Source of the DNA: Shewanella marisflavi
GTDB taxonomy: Bacteria; Pseudomonadota; Gammaproteobacteria; Enterobacterales; Shewanellaceae
Length of the DNA stretch: 64,000 nucleotides
NCBI RefSeq assembly: GCF_023283925.1
Contig: NZ_JAKIKX010000002.1
Coordinates: 310,001 to 374,000, forward strand
Reading direction: 5' to 3'
The notes beneath the pieces were generated by a model. The model was not told the DNA's origin. It ran no database searches and saw only the letters and a program-made list of their open reading frames with translations. A program made the translations under genes and the position numbers. Positions 48,561 through 58,642 of this stretch are shown piece after piece (the stretch's first letter is position 1; every line of letters begins with the position of its first letter).

Positions 48561-48575
48561 TGACATTTTGTCACT
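48561..48575. promoter_or_regulatory. Inverted repeat upstream of the small protein gene at 48636
   Basis: GTGAC-ATTTT-GTCAC is a perfect five-base inverted repeat about 60 bases before the small gene. It could be an operator; no known regulator is assigned. Confidence 0.3.
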
Positions 48576-48635
48576 ATGCTCCTCAATGAACCGATACATA
48601 ATTGTGTGTGATCGGCAAAGACACATTGGAATAAA

Positions 48636-48950
48636 ATGACAGATAAACTCGATTTACAAGATGCAATGGCGGCCCTCGATAAATTTGGTTATGACCAGAA
48701 ACACAGCATTGAACTGGGTCAGGCACGCACTCAAGCACAAATGGAGAAGTATCTAAAATCATTAGACTTTAATCTACGCAGGCTGCTTATTTTACAAGAG
48801 GTCGTCAATAGATTAGTCGAAGAAGAGAAAGCCAACCAGGCTCGTCAGGAAAATATTCAAACGTTTAAAACTAAGGTCATTAACCTGTCACGAGAATATG
48901 GCCTGCCTTACGATCAAGTGTTGAATATTATGAGCCAGCAGGAAAAATAA
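48636..48950 (+). CDS. Small helical protein of unknown function
   Basis: I do not recognise this 104-residue protein. It is predicted to be almost wholly helical and charged, with a likely coiled coil in residues 25-80 (for example LRRLLILQEVVNRLVEEEKA) and no signal peptide or membrane segment. The start at ATG 48636 lies 11 bases after TTGGAA, a weak ribosome-binding site. It stands alone between rraA (divergent) and a chemotaxis receptor (convergent), with a terminator after it. Codon use resembles the surrounding genes. Confidence 0.65.
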   Translation: MTDKLDLQDAMAALDKFGYDQKHSIELGQARTQAQMEKYLKSLDFNLRRLLILQEVVNRLVEEEKANQARQENIQTFKTKVINLSREYGLPYDQVLNIMSQQEK

Positions 48951-48951
48951 A

Positions 48952-48976
48952 GGCCTGCTCTTGGCAGGCCACTTAT
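48952..48976. terminator. Bidirectional terminator between the small gene and the chemotaxis receptor
   Basis: GGCCTGC and GCAGGCC pair around TCTTG between two convergent genes. In minus-strand reading it is followed by TTTATTTTT. Confidence 0.8.
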
Positions 48977-48981
48977 TTTAC

Positions 48982-50628
48982 TTACAGTTTAAACGTTGAA
49001 ATAAGCGATTCAAGCTCGGCAGAACCCACTTTAACTTGTTCACTGGTACTGCCTATCTCTTCACTCTTTTGTTGATTCTCCAGCGAGATATCGTTAATGC
49101 GGGTGACATTCATGTTCAACTCGGCGATCACTGCGCTTTGCTCTTCTGTTGCGGTGGCAATTTGAATATTCATGTCAGAGATCTGTTTTATTGAAGACTT
49201 AATCATCTGCAAGGCATCGACAACTTGAGTGGTCTCCCCCACAGTTTGCTCAGATTGTGCCTTGGCACGAGCCACCGAGGCATTAACACTTTCAACGGAC
49301 GCGCGAATCGCCTCTATGATCCCATTGATCTCTTGGGTCGACTCTTGCGTGCGACTGGCCAGGGTTCGAACCTCATCGGCCACCACGGCAAAGCCGCGGC
49401 CCGCTTCGCCAGCCCGTGCTGCCTCAATTGCCGCATTCAGCGCAAGCAGGTTGGTCTGCTCGGCTATTCCCACAATCACATCGAGGATCTGCCCTATCTG
49501 CCCCGAGCTAACCTGCAATGCCTGCGCCTCACTAGCGGTCACTTCCAACTCGTTTGACAGGCTCTGAATCTTAGCCACGGCACCATCGACCACTATGACG
49601 GTATTATCGGCTTCAACATCGGCGCTACCCGCACTATCGGCAGCCAACTGTGCATTAGATGCGACCTCAGATGAGGCCATCGACATCTCATTAATCGCCG
49701 TCGCCACACTCTGGGTTTCTGCCTGCATGTTAGCCGTTACTGCACTGGCCTGGGACGAGATATCGGCCAGCCCTTCGGCCAGCTCACGACTATGGGAAAC
49801 GGAAGCCGCAACCGAATTAACCAAGGCTTGGATCTTCGCCACAAAAACATTAAAGCTAGCGGCAACCTGCTTCAGTTCATCCCGACCCGATTCCTCTAAT
49901 CTTAAGGTGAGATCCCCTTCGCCTCTGGCAATGTTTTCAAAGGCGGCTATGGTATCGGCCATAGGCGCAGAAATACTGCGGGATATGGCACCAAGAATTA
50001 AGATCACAGGTAACCACACCGCAATACAGATCAGCAGGTATTTACCGCTAAAAGCTTGCATTTCATCTTGAATATCATCGACGTAGATTCCGGTGCCCAC
50101 AATCCAGCCCCAGGGCTGAAACCGCTTAACCACACTCATCTTAGGACTGGGTTCCGTAGCATTTGGACGGTTCCACATATACTCAACCAAAGCGTACTCG
50201 TTATTCGCCGTGCCTGTTACCATCTTCTCAAATAGCTGTACACCATTAGGATCTTTCATTCCCAGCACATTGGTGCCCACCAATTTCTTAGCAAATGCGT
50301 GTTGTACCATTATTCCCTGGCGGTCTATGGTCCAAAAATATTCGTTGCCCTCATACCGCAACGCATCTAACGCCTCAATGGCAGCACGCTTTGCCTCCTC
50401 GGTCGACATATCGCCCGATTGAGACGCCTCATAGAACTGACTAATCACCTTCTCACCCACATCGGAGAGCGCCGATAATTTTGCCTCTTTCTCCTTGATC
50501 AACACCTCTTCGATATTCATCAAGGCAAAAATAAACATGATGCCGGTCGCCACTATGGCGAGCAGCAACATTAACAGCAATCGATGGGCAATTTTAAATT
50601 TACGAAATAGCGTATAGATGGCGTTCAT
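48982..50628 (-). CDS. Methyl-accepting chemotaxis protein with sCache sensor
   Basis: The 548-residue receptor has a transmembrane helix (about 15-37), a periplasmic single-Cache domain (residues 40-190, with [20 protein letters not shown]), a second membrane helix (about 193-212), a HAMP domain and a signalling domain whose hairpin tip is [20 protein letters not shown] with [14 protein letters not shown]. It should relay ligand binding to CheW and CheA. ATG 50628 follows GAGGTG; GTG 50637 is less likely. The ligand is unknown. Confidence 0.94.
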   Translation of the reverse strand: MNAIYTLFRKFKIAHRLLLMLLLAIVATGIMFIFALMNIEEVLIKEKEAKLSALSDVGEKVISQFYEASQSGDMSTEEAKRAAIEALDALRYEGNEYFWTIDRQGIMVQHAFAKKLVGTNVLGMKDPNGVQLFEKMVTGTANNEYALVEYMWNRPNATEPSPKMSVVKRFQPWGWIVGTGIYVDDIQDEMQAFSGKYLLICIAVWLPVILILGAISRSISAPMADTIAAFENIARGEGDLTLRLEESGRDELKQVAASFNVFVAKIQALVNSVAASVSHSRELAEGLADISSQASAVTANMQAETQSVATAINEMSMASSEVASNAQLAADSAGSADVEADNTVIVVDGAVAKIQSLSNELEVTASEAQALQVSSGQIGQILDVIVGIAEQTNLLALNAAIEAARAGEAGRGFAVVADEVRTLASRTQESTQEINGIIEAIRASVESVNASVARAKAQSEQTVGETTQVVDALQMIKSSIKQISDMNIQIATATEEQSAVIAELNMNVTRINDISLENQQKSEEIGSTSEQVKVGSAELESLISTFKL

Positions 50629-50850
50629 AGGCGACACCTCGAAAAGTAACCGGATTAGTCCACGGACCCTTTAAATTTCGTCTATCATCAGAGGTTTGTC
50701 AAAATTGGAAATACCTATAAATGTATACTTTTGTAGAATAAAATAACGGCTTAGAGAAGATATAATGCAGATGAAGGAATAATCCGTCTGATTTGGCTAT
50801 TTACAACTACACTAAAGTGTCAACACTTTTTATAAGGGTAATCTTAAGCA

Positions 50851-51831
50851 ATGAAGACTAAGGGAATAGTATTCTTGGTGATTATCACCATGGGACTGTT
50901 ATCGATTAACTGGTGGGGCGCAAAAGCCCCCGCCACAGAACCGCCCACCAAATTTAAAATAGCCACCTCAACGACTCCCCTCAGCGCACCACTTATTATT
51001 GCCAGAGAACTGGAACTTTTTAGGCCCTACAATCTCGACATCGAATTGATCCCGCTGCGCGGTGGCCACCTCTGTTTTCAAGCCATGATACAAGGGGTTG
51101 CCGATCTGGCCACCAGTTCAGAAACCGTCATCATGTTTAATGGCTTTGAGCGCAATGATTTTCGCCTCCTGGCGAGTTTTGTCGAATCAGATAACGATCT
51201 CAAATTGCTGACGCTTAATGATGGTCATCCAATGAGCATGACTCAATTTCAACATAAAAAAATAGGTATGGTTAAAGCCAGCGCCAGTGAGTTCTTTGCC
51301 GATGCATTTCTTATCATTAGTGGTCATCAACAGCAGGAGTTTGAGAAGGTATTTATGTCACCCCAAGCACTTGGGCCCGCCCTGCTGTCGGGAGAGGTTG
51401 ATGCCATTTCGGTGTGGGAGCCCTTTGGCTATCAACTGATAAAAGAACACGATGAGAAGATATATCAATATCCTGGCAAAGGGATCTATAACCTCTCCTT
51501 TAATTTGGTCGCAACAGAGAACAATGCCAAGTTAAATCAAAATCACCACGCCAATATCTTAAAGGCGTTAAAAAGCGCACAGCACTTCATTAATCAGCAT
51601 CCTCAACGCGCAAAACAAATTATCAGTGACTATCTGGATATGCCCCTGCCAGAGTTGGAGTGGGCATGGAACGATTATATTTTTCGGCTATCTTTAAATA
51701 ACTCGCTGCTTTCTAACTTACATGCGCAAGCACGTTGGGCAATTGCCAGTGGTGCAGTAGAGGCAGAGAACACACCAGATTACAGGCTGCTTCTGGACGA
51801 CTCAGCCCTTATGCAGGCGCTCGACAACTAG
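50851..51831 (+). CDS. Orphan SsuA/NMT1-like solute-binding protein
   Basis: The 326-residue protein has an N-terminal hydrophobic segment (IVFLVIITMGLLSINWW) that may be a signal peptide or an uncleaved anchor, and a type 2 periplasmic-binding fold of the NMT1/THI5 or SsuA type: TTPLSAPLIIARELELFRPY, DLATSSETVIM, VDAISVWEPFGYQLI. Such proteins normally feed an ABC importer of sulfonates, nitrate or pyrimidines, but no permease or ATPase gene is near. Instead a HAMP-GGDEF gene follows after 15 bases, which suggests a sensing role. Confidence 0.83.
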   Translation: MKTKGIVFLVIITMGLLSINWWGAKAPATEPPTKFKIATSTTPLSAPLIIARELELFRPYNLDIELIPLRGGHLCFQAMIQGVADLATSSETVIMFNGFERNDFRLLASFVESDNDLKLLTLNDGHPMSMTQFQHKKIGMVKASASEFFADAFLIISGHQQQEFEKVFMSPQALGPALLSGEVDAISVWEPFGYQLIKEHDEKIYQYPGKGIYNLSFNLVATENNAKLNQNHHANILKALKSAQHFINQHPQRAKQIISDYLDMPLPELEWAWNDYIFRLSLNNSLLSNLHAQARWAIASGAVEAENTPDYRLLLDDSALMQALDN

Positions 51832-51846
51832 GACGTTATTAGACCT

Positions 51847-53172
51847 ATGATGATCAATACCAGGTTGAAATTGCTGCTATTTGTCAGCCTGTTTCTGACA
51901 ACAACCATCTTGCTGACTTTCGCTGGCCTCAAAAATATTCAACAAGAAAACCTACAGCAGATGTCTCACATCATGGAGCTGGAAACGTCCATAGATGTGC
52001 TGAGAAGTCGACTCTGGGCGCTACAAGAGTTCCAAGATGAAGAGGTATTGAATCAAACCCTGGACGCTCACGAGCAGCTTAAGATTAAACTGGCTAACGC
52101 CCACTTTTTGGTGCCCGAGGCTAAGGTTTTAACCTCAAACCTCAACCGTATGACCGACAGTCTATCCGCCCTGCTCATCTTAACTGGCCAACAAATGAGT
52201 TCTCAACCGCAGCGGGGGATCATCTCGGTCCGCGGCATGTTAACCACCAGGTTTAATATCACCATTCAGTCCATGAGCGAAGATCTGACCAGCCTGCAAC
52301 GACTCGTCATTGACAGTCTTGCAGAGCAGCAATCAAAAATTCTCACTACTACCATCTTCTTTCTACTGGCTGGCTCAGTAATTTTGCTACTGGTAACCAC
52401 CTCAACCCTCAAGGTGTTCAGGGAGAGCCTTCATAGGATAACCCAAGGGATCAGCAAGTTAAGCCAAGGTGATCTCGATAACCATATCGAAATTGTTCAT
52501 AAAAACGAACTAGCAATATTGGCGCAGAAATTCAACGCTATGACCCAGAAACTCAAAGAAACCACCATTAAGAAAGAGGCATTACAGGGCGAAGTCGCGG
52601 CGCAAACCAAACAACTTAAACGCCAAACACAAAAGCTTAAGTATGTAGCAGAGCACGACGATCTTACTGGGCTCTATTCTCGCAGCGCCTTTGAGCGCCA
52701 GATCGATACCGCCATCGCCCGCTGTCAACGCACCAAGATGCACGCCGCCATGTTATTTATCGATCTAGATAAGTTTAAGCAGGTCAATGATAGCCTGGGA
52801 CATGACAATGGCGATAAGGTGTTATTGACCGCCGCCAGACGGGTCCAAAACGCCGTGCGTAGCTCTGATATCTGTGGTCGACTAGGAGGCGATGAATTTG
52901 TCGTCTGGCTGGAGCCCATCAACGACATTACAGAGGTCTCTCTGGTGATCGATAAGATCATTCAACAACTATCCCCACCTATCGTTTGTGGCCGCACCAG
53001 CGTCTCATTAAACGTCAGTATTGGTGTTGCCATGTACCCCGAAGATGACCTCACCCGACTAGCCCTCATTAAAATCGCCGATGACAACATGTATCAGGCG
53101 AAAAAAATCAGTGGTAATAGCCACCATTTTTCGCCGCAGATGGCAGAAAAAATCGGTAGCCAGCTCGCCTAG
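51847..53172 (+). CDS. HAMP-GGDEF diguanylate cyclase
   Basis: The 441-residue protein has a transmembrane helix near residues 8-28, a periplasmic helical region (about 30-165), a second membrane helix (about 168-190), a HAMP domain (about 190-245), a coiled coil and a GGDEF domain from about 270. The active site is intact: FIDLDKFKQVNDSLGH, then GRLGGDEF, with the RSSD product-inhibition motif five residues before it. It should make cyclic di-GMP. It follows the solute-binding gene by 15 bases, and binding of that protein to the periplasmic part may control the enzyme, which is inference. Confidence 0.92.
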   Translation: MMINTRLKLLLFVSLFLTTTILLTFAGLKNIQQENLQQMSHIMELETSIDVLRSRLWALQEFQDEEVLNQTLDAHEQLKIKLANAHFLVPEAKVLTSNLNRMTDSLSALLILTGQQMSSQPQRGIISVRGMLTTRFNITIQSMSEDLTSLQRLVIDSLAEQQSKILTTTIFFLLAGSVILLLVTTSTLKVFRESLHRITQGISKLSQGDLDNHIEIVHKNELAILAQKFNAMTQKLKETTIKKEALQGEVAAQTKQLKRQTQKLKYVAEHDDLTGLYSRSAFERQIDTAIARCQRTKMHAAMLFIDLDKFKQVNDSLGHDNGDKVLLTAARRVQNAVRSSDICGRLGGDEFVVWLEPINDITEVSLVIDKIIQQLSPPIVCGRTSVSLNVSIGVAMYPEDDLTRLALIKIADDNMYQAKKISGNSHHFSPQMAEKIGSQLA

Positions 53173-53181
53173 TCAGTAAAC

Positions 53182-53799
53182 CTAGCCTGTGAGTACAGAC
53201 AGGCGGTTTCTCAGCTGTTTTATATCTACTCTCACTAATAGCAGCGCTATCAAACCAGCCAGATAGAAACTCGGTTCTATGACCTCAGATTTAACCGACC
53301 AATAGAAGTGAATCGGCGCCAGCAAGGCCAGCAGATAGATACCATTGTGAAGCTGCTGCCAGCGCCTGCCCATGGCTCGCCTCACCCTGTTAAAAGACGT
53401 CAGCGCCAGCAATAACAAGATGATGTAGCCGCATGCCCCCACCAATATGTAAGGACGCTTGACGACCTCACTGAACAGCAGTTGCCAGGCAAACAGTAGA
53501 TCCAGACTCAAAAAGGCAAAAATATGTAGCGATGCATAGGCAAAGACATAGAGGCCCACAAGACGACGTGTCTGCATCAAGATTCCCAACTTAAACCGCT
53601 TGGCCAAGGGCGAGATGAGTAACACGGCGACCAGGGCGTTGATGGTGCCCATTCCCGTATAGTGAATAATATACTGAACCGGATCGCCGCCAGCGCGATC
53701 CGTGAGTACCTGCCACAGCAACAGCGCAATAGGCACAAGGCCTATCAGGTGAAACAGGATTTTCAAAGGCAGCAGATGCCGAGCCTGTAATCTAAACAA
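53182..53799 (-). CDS. msrQ: MsrQ, heme-binding membrane subunit of methionine sulfoxide reductase
   Basis: The 205-residue protein has six hydrophobic helices and the ferric-reductase-like pattern of YedZ/MsrQ: IHYTGMGTINALVAVLLISP, RRLVGLYVFAYASLHIFAFL and RRWQQLHNGIYLLALLAPIH, with His residues that bind heme b. It passes electrons from the respiratory chain to MsrP for repair of oxidised periplasmic proteins. It follows msrP by 18 bases. Confidence 0.95.
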   Translation of the reverse strand: MFRLQARHLLPLKILFHLIGLVPIALLLWQVLTDRAGGDPVQYIIHYTGMGTINALVAVLLISPLAKRFKLGILMQTRRLVGLYVFAYASLHIFAFLSLDLLFAWQLLFSEVVKRPYILVGACGYIILLLLALTSFNRVRRAMGRRWQQLHNGIYLLALLAPIHFYWSVKSEVIEPSFYLAGLIALLLVRVDIKQLRNRLSVLTG

Positions 53800-53817
53800 A
53801 GTGACTCCCCAAACGTT

Positions 53818-54837
53818 TTAGTAGTACTGACTCAAATCCATCCCCTTGTAGAGATGGGCTACCTGCTCGCCATAACCATTAAAGGGCAAGGTGGGGATCC
53901 GCTGGGCGGAGAAGATCCCCCCTTCACCGATACGTCGCTCGGTTGCCTGTGACCACCTAGGGTGATCCACTTTAGGGTTCACATTGGCGTAGAAACCATA
54001 CTCATGTGGCGCCAGCTGATTCCAGCTGGTGGGCGGCTGTTTATCCATGACATGGATCCGCACCACAGACTTAATGCTCTTAAAGCCATATTTCCAAGGC
54101 ACCACCAAACGTACCGGCGCGCCATTTTGCGGGGGTAATGTCTTGCCATAGAGACCTACGGCCATAAAGGCCAATTCATTGGTGGCCTCATCAAGGCGTA
54201 GGCCTTCCACGTAGGGGTAATGAATACCCCCTCCCATTAAACGGCTTTTCTGCCCTGGCATCTGATCGGGATCGAACAGGGTTTCAAACGCCACATGGGT
54301 CGCACCTGATTTTACCCCTGCCTTATCGAGTAACTGTTTCAGAGAAAACCCCACCCAAGGGATCACCATTGACCAGGCCTCGACGCAACGCAAACGATAG
54401 ATGCGCTCTTCTAGGGGAAACAACTTGTGCAAATCATCAAGATCTAATGTCAGCGGCTTATCCACCATGCCATCAATACGCAACGTCCAGGGATCGACCT
54501 TAAACCCCCGAGCATTTTCATAAGGATCCGTCTTACTGGTGCCAAATTCATAAAAGTTATTGTGGGTGGTGACCTTCTGTTCGGGCGTCAATATCTCCTG
54601 CTGACCAAACCCATTGTTGTGCGAAAAGGCTAAGGGGTGGGTCACAAAGGGCGATTGAGGCTCAGACTTGCCAAACAGATCAAACAAGCCCGCCTGCACC
54701 TGACCGGGAATACTGGCCCCCAGCGCGCCTAGACCTAACGCCTTAACAATAGTGCGCCTATCATTGAACACAGCTTCAGGCGTTACCTGCGATGCTTTCT
54801 CATTCCAGCTTGCTCTGCCTTGGGAACCTTTTGCCAT
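53818..54837 (-). CDS. msrP: MsrP, periplasmic molybdopterin methionine sulfoxide reductase
   Basis: The 339-residue protein has a twin-arginine signal ([14 protein letters not shown]) after an N-terminal extension of about 28 residues. The molybdenum-binding Cys is in [14 protein letters not shown] (near residue 151), and the sulfite-oxidase fold is seen in [22 protein letters not shown] and [19 protein letters not shown] blocks. It reduces methionine sulfoxide in periplasmic proteins with electrons from MsrQ. ATG 54837 or 54849 could be the start. Confidence 0.95.
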   Translation of the reverse strand: MAKGSQGRASWNEKASQVTPEAVFNDRRTIVKALGLGALGASIPGQVQAGLFDLFGKSEPQSPFVTHPLAFSHNNGFGQQEILTPEQKVTTHNNFYEFGTSKTDPYENARGFKVDPWTLRIDGMVDKPLTLDLDDLHKLFPLEERIYRLRCVEAWSMVIPWVGFSLKQLLDKAGVKSGATHVAFETLFDPDQMPGQKSRLMGGGIHYPYVEGLRLDEATNELAFMAVGLYGKTLPPQNGAPVRLVVPWKYGFKSIKSVVRIHVMDKQPPTSWNQLAPHEYGFYANVNPKVDHPRWSQATERRIGEGGIFSAQRIPTLPFNGYGEQVAHLYKGMDLSQYY

Positions 54838-54928
54838 ATGCTTCACCACTTCATTGTCATTAATCGTTTCAACCTATGCTGAATTAGATAGTCTAATGCC
54901 TTAAAAAATTTCACCTAAATAATATTTA

Positions 54929-54944
54929 ACGAACAAGTGTTCGT
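54929..54944. promoter_or_regulatory. Perfect palindrome between msrP and rmuC
   Basis: ACGAACA-AG-TGTTCGT is a perfect seven-base inverted repeat with a two-base centre, in the divergent region between msrPQ and rmuC. It has the form of a repressor operator (TetR-like). No cognate regulator is encoded nearby. Confidence 0.45.
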
Positions 54945-55020
54945 CATTTACTCGATCGCTACTTGAACCCATTTGTGCCACATGAGACGCTAACCGCCTA
55001 GCCTAAAACGGATATTGACT

Positions 55021-56496
55021 ATGCTGACCGAACTTCCTTTATCTCCACCACAAATCATTGTCTTAGGAGCCGTCTCCTTGCTCGCACTGCTTATTGGCGC
55101 CCTGCTCAACCAGCGTCTAACCAGGGCTAAATGGCAAACGGTCAGAGAAGAGCTTATCCAGCAGCACACCAACGCCATGCTGCTACTCGAGGCGACACTG
55201 GAAGAAAAACGCAGCGAAGTAGGAGTTCTTACGCAGAAACTCGAGCAGCAGATCAATCTACTCGGTATGAGCCAGGCCCAGGCTAAACGCGCCGAGGAGT
55301 TAGAACAACAACTACAGCAAAGCCAGCGTAAACAGATGGAGACTCAACTGGCACTGTCAAAATCCAATGCTCTGCAACAGACCCTGACGGTGAAATTTGA
55401 AACCGAGCAACGGGCGCTGGAAGATAAAATTCAGCACCTGCATGAGTCTGAGACCCGTCTAACCCAACAATTTGAAAACTTAGCCAACAAAATTTTTGAT
55501 GCAAAGACCCAGCGATTACAGCATGAGAATGAACAGCAGCTATCAAACGTGCTTTCTCCCTTTAAACAGCAGCTTGAAGGATTTAGAAAGCAGGTTCAAG
55601 AATCCTACACAGTTGAGCAGAGTGAACGCAGTGCACTGAAGCACCAGCTGGAATCCCTCAAGGCACTCAACCTGCAGATGAGTCAGGATGCTATCAACCT
55701 TACCAAGGCGCTTAAAGGTGACAACAAGCAGCAAGGCAACTGGGGCGAAGTGATTTTAGAGCGCGTGCTGCAAGAGAGCGGCCTGCGCGAAGGGCACGAA
55801 TATGAGACCCAACAAGATTTAAAACACGACAATGGCAAACGCTTTAAGCCTGATGTCATCGTCCATCTGCCCGAAAACAAAGATGTGGTGATCGACGCCA
55901 AGATGTCCTTACTCGCCTACGAGCGCTATTTCAACAGCGAAGATGAGGCAACCAAGACTGCAGCCATCAAGGAACACTGCCTGTCTATTCGCAACCACAT
56001 CAAAGGACTCAGTCAAAAGGATTATCAAGCACTGCACGGCTTAACAAGCCTGGATTATGTGCTAATGTTTATTCCATTGGAGCCTGCCTTCTTGCTGGCA
56101 TTAGAGCATGAGCCAGGGCTGATAAACTATGCACTAGAAAACAATATCATGCTGGTCAGCCCCACCAACTTGCTGGTGGCACTACGCACGATCAACAATA
56201 TTTGGCGCTATGAATATCAGAACCAAAATGCCCAACGCATTGCCAAGCAAGCGGGTAAAATTTACGACAAGTTATGCGGCTACCTTGAAGACATGGAAAA
56301 AGTTGGCCGTGCCGTGGAGTCCCTGGACAAGCATTACCAGGCCGCCATGGGTAAGTTGACCTCAGGTAAGGGTAACCTTATCCGGCAGGCTCATCAGATG
56401 CAGCAACTGGGGGTATCAACTAACAAACAGTTAGATGCTCAGCTGTTAGATAAGGCGCTGAGTGAACACCTGGACAATGACATAAAACTGAATTAA
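55021..56496 (+). CDS. rmuC: RmuC family DNA recombination protein
   Basis: The 491-residue protein has an N-terminal membrane helix (residues 11-28), a long coiled coil (about 40-200) and the RmuC nuclease-like domain (about 215-440) with GNWGEVILERVLQESGLREG, KRFKPDVIVHLPENKDVVIDAK and LDYVLMFIPLEPAF. E. coli RmuC limits recombination at inverted repeats; biochemical activity is not established. ATG 55021 is the likely start; TTG 55015 is in frame. Confidence 0.94.
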   Translation: MLTELPLSPPQIIVLGAVSLLALLIGALLNQRLTRAKWQTVREELIQQHTNAMLLLEATLEEKRSEVGVLTQKLEQQINLLGMSQAQAKRAEELEQQLQQSQRKQMETQLALSKSNALQQTLTVKFETEQRALEDKIQHLHESETRLTQQFENLANKIFDAKTQRLQHENEQQLSNVLSPFKQQLEGFRKQVQESYTVEQSERSALKHQLESLKALNLQMSQDAINLTKALKGDNKQQGNWGEVILERVLQESGLREGHEYETQQDLKHDNGKRFKPDVIVHLPENKDVVIDAKMSLLAYERYFNSEDEATKTAAIKEHCLSIRNHIKGLSQKDYQALHGLTSLDYVLMFIPLEPAFLLALEHEPGLINYALENNIMLVSPTNLLVALRTINNIWRYEYQNQNAQRIAKQAGKIYDKLCGYLEDMEKVGRAVESLDKHYQAAMGKLTSGKGNLIRQAHQMQQLGVSTNKQLDAQLLDKALSEHLDNDIKLN

Positions 56497-56549
56497 AGCG
56501 ACGCGATACTATAGAGTCTTAGGTAAACAGGGAAAAGGACTGGACGACA

Positions 56550-58487
56550 ATGCCAAAGCGGTTAGGCAAATTTTACTATGCCAATATCTATATCCTCCTG
56601 TGGCTGGGCAGCTTACTGCCATTAACACTGTCAGCCGCCCCCCTGACCAAGGCGCAGCAGCAATATCTCGATGCCAGAGAGGCGCTGAGCCAAAATAATC
56701 AAGCAAGCTATCAGCAACTCAGGCAGCAGCTCGAAGGTTATCCCCTCACCCCTTATCTCGACTATCACGCCAACATGGACAAGATAGTCGATTTACCCGG
56801 CAACCAGGCTCTACAGGCTATCAAAGCATTCGAAGGGACTCCGCTCTATAACAGTGCCCGCCATCGCTATCTGGAAAATGCCGGCCAACGAAAGCAGTGG
56901 CGTCATTTTCTCGCCCTCAGCCCAGAGGCGCCGCGTAACATCTCGCTGCAATGTTATTACTACCGTGCCATGCTCAATCAAGGTGAAACAGACAGCGCCT
57001 ATCAAGGCGCCAAAAAGCTCTGGCTCCATGGCCAATCACGCCCAAAAGAGTGCGATCCCCTGTTCAATGCCTGGGAAAAGGCGGGCCATCGCAGCCAAAC
57101 CTTGCTCTGGTCACGCATGTTTCTGGCCTTTAATAGTGGCGAGTATAGCCTGTTAAAATACCTGGCCTCTAAGGTCACCACCCACCAAAAAGAGGCCAAG
57201 CTGTTGCTGGCCGTCTACCAAGATCCCCGCAGCCTAAGACACAGTAAACGTTTTCGCACTAAGTCGGTCATCTATGGCGACATCGTCGATGCAGGCCTTA
57301 GGCGCCTGGCCCGAAAGGATCTCATCAAGGCGGTCAAGCTCTACTTAAGCTACGAAAAATCAAAACGTTTTAGCGACTATCAAGACAGCAAACTCGGGCG
57401 CTACCTGATCAGACGCGCCTTGATTTCCCAGGAGCCTGAGCTCAAGGACTTTGTCGATAGCCGCCTGCCCAAGATAGACAGCGACGATCTTAAAACCCTG
57501 CGCCTTCGCTGGGCCATCAGAGAAGCCGATGAAACCAATATAGACAAGTACCTGCCACTGCTGAGCGAAGGCACTCGCAATAAGGCTCGCTGGCAATATT
57601 GGTTAGCCAGACGTCTCATGGACACCCAGGCAGATAGAGCCAACTCAACGCTGCAGTCCCTCAGTCAAGAACGCAACTTTTACGGTTTTACGGCCGCGCA
57701 TCTGATCGATAAGCCGATCAATCTCGCCCAGATTGACACCCTAGTGGATGAGAGCCTGACATCTCAGCTGTCAATCGATCCCGGCCTTGCCCGGGTGCAA
57801 GAGCTTTTGGCCTTAGATAAGACCATAGATGCCCGCGCCGAATGGGTACTACTTTTGGGGCGGCACGGCAAATCTCTGCAGGCCCAGTACGCCTTGCTGG
57901 CAAAACGCAATCAGTGGCACGACCTAGGCGTTCAGGCCAGCATACAGGGACAGCTGTGGAATGATATGCAGCTGCGCTTTCCCTTTGCCGCCGATGAAGC
58001 CTTTAAGCGCGCCAGCAAAGAGGCCAAAGTCGATATTGACGAGATCCGCGCCATTGCCCGCCGCGAGTCCGCCTTTTACCCCTTTGCCACCTCAGGCGTT
58101 GGCGCACGGGGCCTGATGCAGCTCATGCCCGGTACAGCCAAAGAAACCGCTCGCAAACATGGCCTCAGCTATCGCGGCAGTAAGAGTCTTTACGATGTGT
58201 CGCTCAACACGACGCTCGGCAGTCGCTACTATAAGTCACTGCTCGAACGATTCGACGGTAATCGCATTCTGGCTACGGCCGCCTATAACGCAGGGCCCCA
58301 CAGAGTCAAACGCTGGCTGGAAAAAAGCCAAGGCAAGCTGGATGCCATCGCCTTTATCGAGTCAATCCCCTTTACCGAGACAAGAGAATATGTCCAGGCG
58401 GTGCTTAGCTACCGCGCTATTTATCAAGCTAAGCAGCAAAAGCCGGTCGCACTTTTTTCGCCGCAGGAGTTGGCCTTTAAATATTGA
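56550..58487 (+). CDS. slt: Soluble lytic murein transglycosylase Slt
   Basis: The 645-residue periplasmic protein begins with a signal peptide (ending near LTLSAAP), continues with a superhelical helix-repeat ring (about 40-470), and ends with the catalytic SLT domain: ARRESAFYPFATSGVGARG with the catalytic Glu, LMQLMPGTAKETARKHG and AAYNAGPHRVKRWL. It cleaves peptidoglycan strands exolytically. ATG 56550 follows GGAAAAGGA. Length matches E. coli Slt70. Confidence 0.95.
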   Translation: MPKRLGKFYYANIYILLWLGSLLPLTLSAAPLTKAQQQYLDAREALSQNNQASYQQLRQQLEGYPLTPYLDYHANMDKIVDLPGNQALQAIKAFEGTPLYNSARHRYLENAGQRKQWRHFLALSPEAPRNISLQCYYYRAMLNQGETDSAYQGAKKLWLHGQSRPKECDPLFNAWEKAGHRSQTLLWSRMFLAFNSGEYSLLKYLASKVTTHQKEAKLLLAVYQDPRSLRHSKRFRTKSVIYGDIVDAGLRRLARKDLIKAVKLYLSYEKSKRFSDYQDSKLGRYLIRRALISQEPELKDFVDSRLPKIDSDDLKTLRLRWAIREADETNIDKYLPLLSEGTRNKARWQYWLARRLMDTQADRANSTLQSLSQERNFYGFTAAHLIDKPINLAQIDTLVDESLTSQLSIDPGLARVQELLALDKTIDARAEWVLLLGRHGKSLQAQYALLAKRNQWHDLGVQASIQGQLWNDMQLRFPFAADEAFKRASKEAKVDIDEIRAIARRESAFYPFATSGVGARGLMQLMPGTAKETARKHGLSYRGSKSLYDVSLNTTLGSRYYKSLLERFDGNRILATAAYNAGPHRVKRWLEKSQGKLDAIAFIESIPFTETREYVQAVLSYRAIYQAKQQKPVALFSPQELAFKY

Positions 58488-58642
58488 CACCCGCCCCCTA
58501 TAGGCTAGTGATAGAAATCAGTGACTTGTTCATTCACAGTGCTCTGACCAAAAAAGCTAGCCAATCATAGACTTCTGCCTCATAGTTAAAGGCCGACTTG
58601 ACGATTGTTTCTGACCATTGAGTGATCACCTTAAGGAGTTTC

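Noticed and set aside
49595..50071. Plus-strand open frame of 158 codons opposite the chemotaxis receptor
   Set aside because: It is a shadow created by Ala- and Ser-rich codons of the receptor; no signal peptide or motif.
54929..54944. Gram-positive type LexA box (CGAAC-N4-GTTCG)
   Set aside because: The site fits that pattern, but this organism uses the CTGT-N8-ACAG box seen at 28511-28526, so a LexA role here is unlikely.
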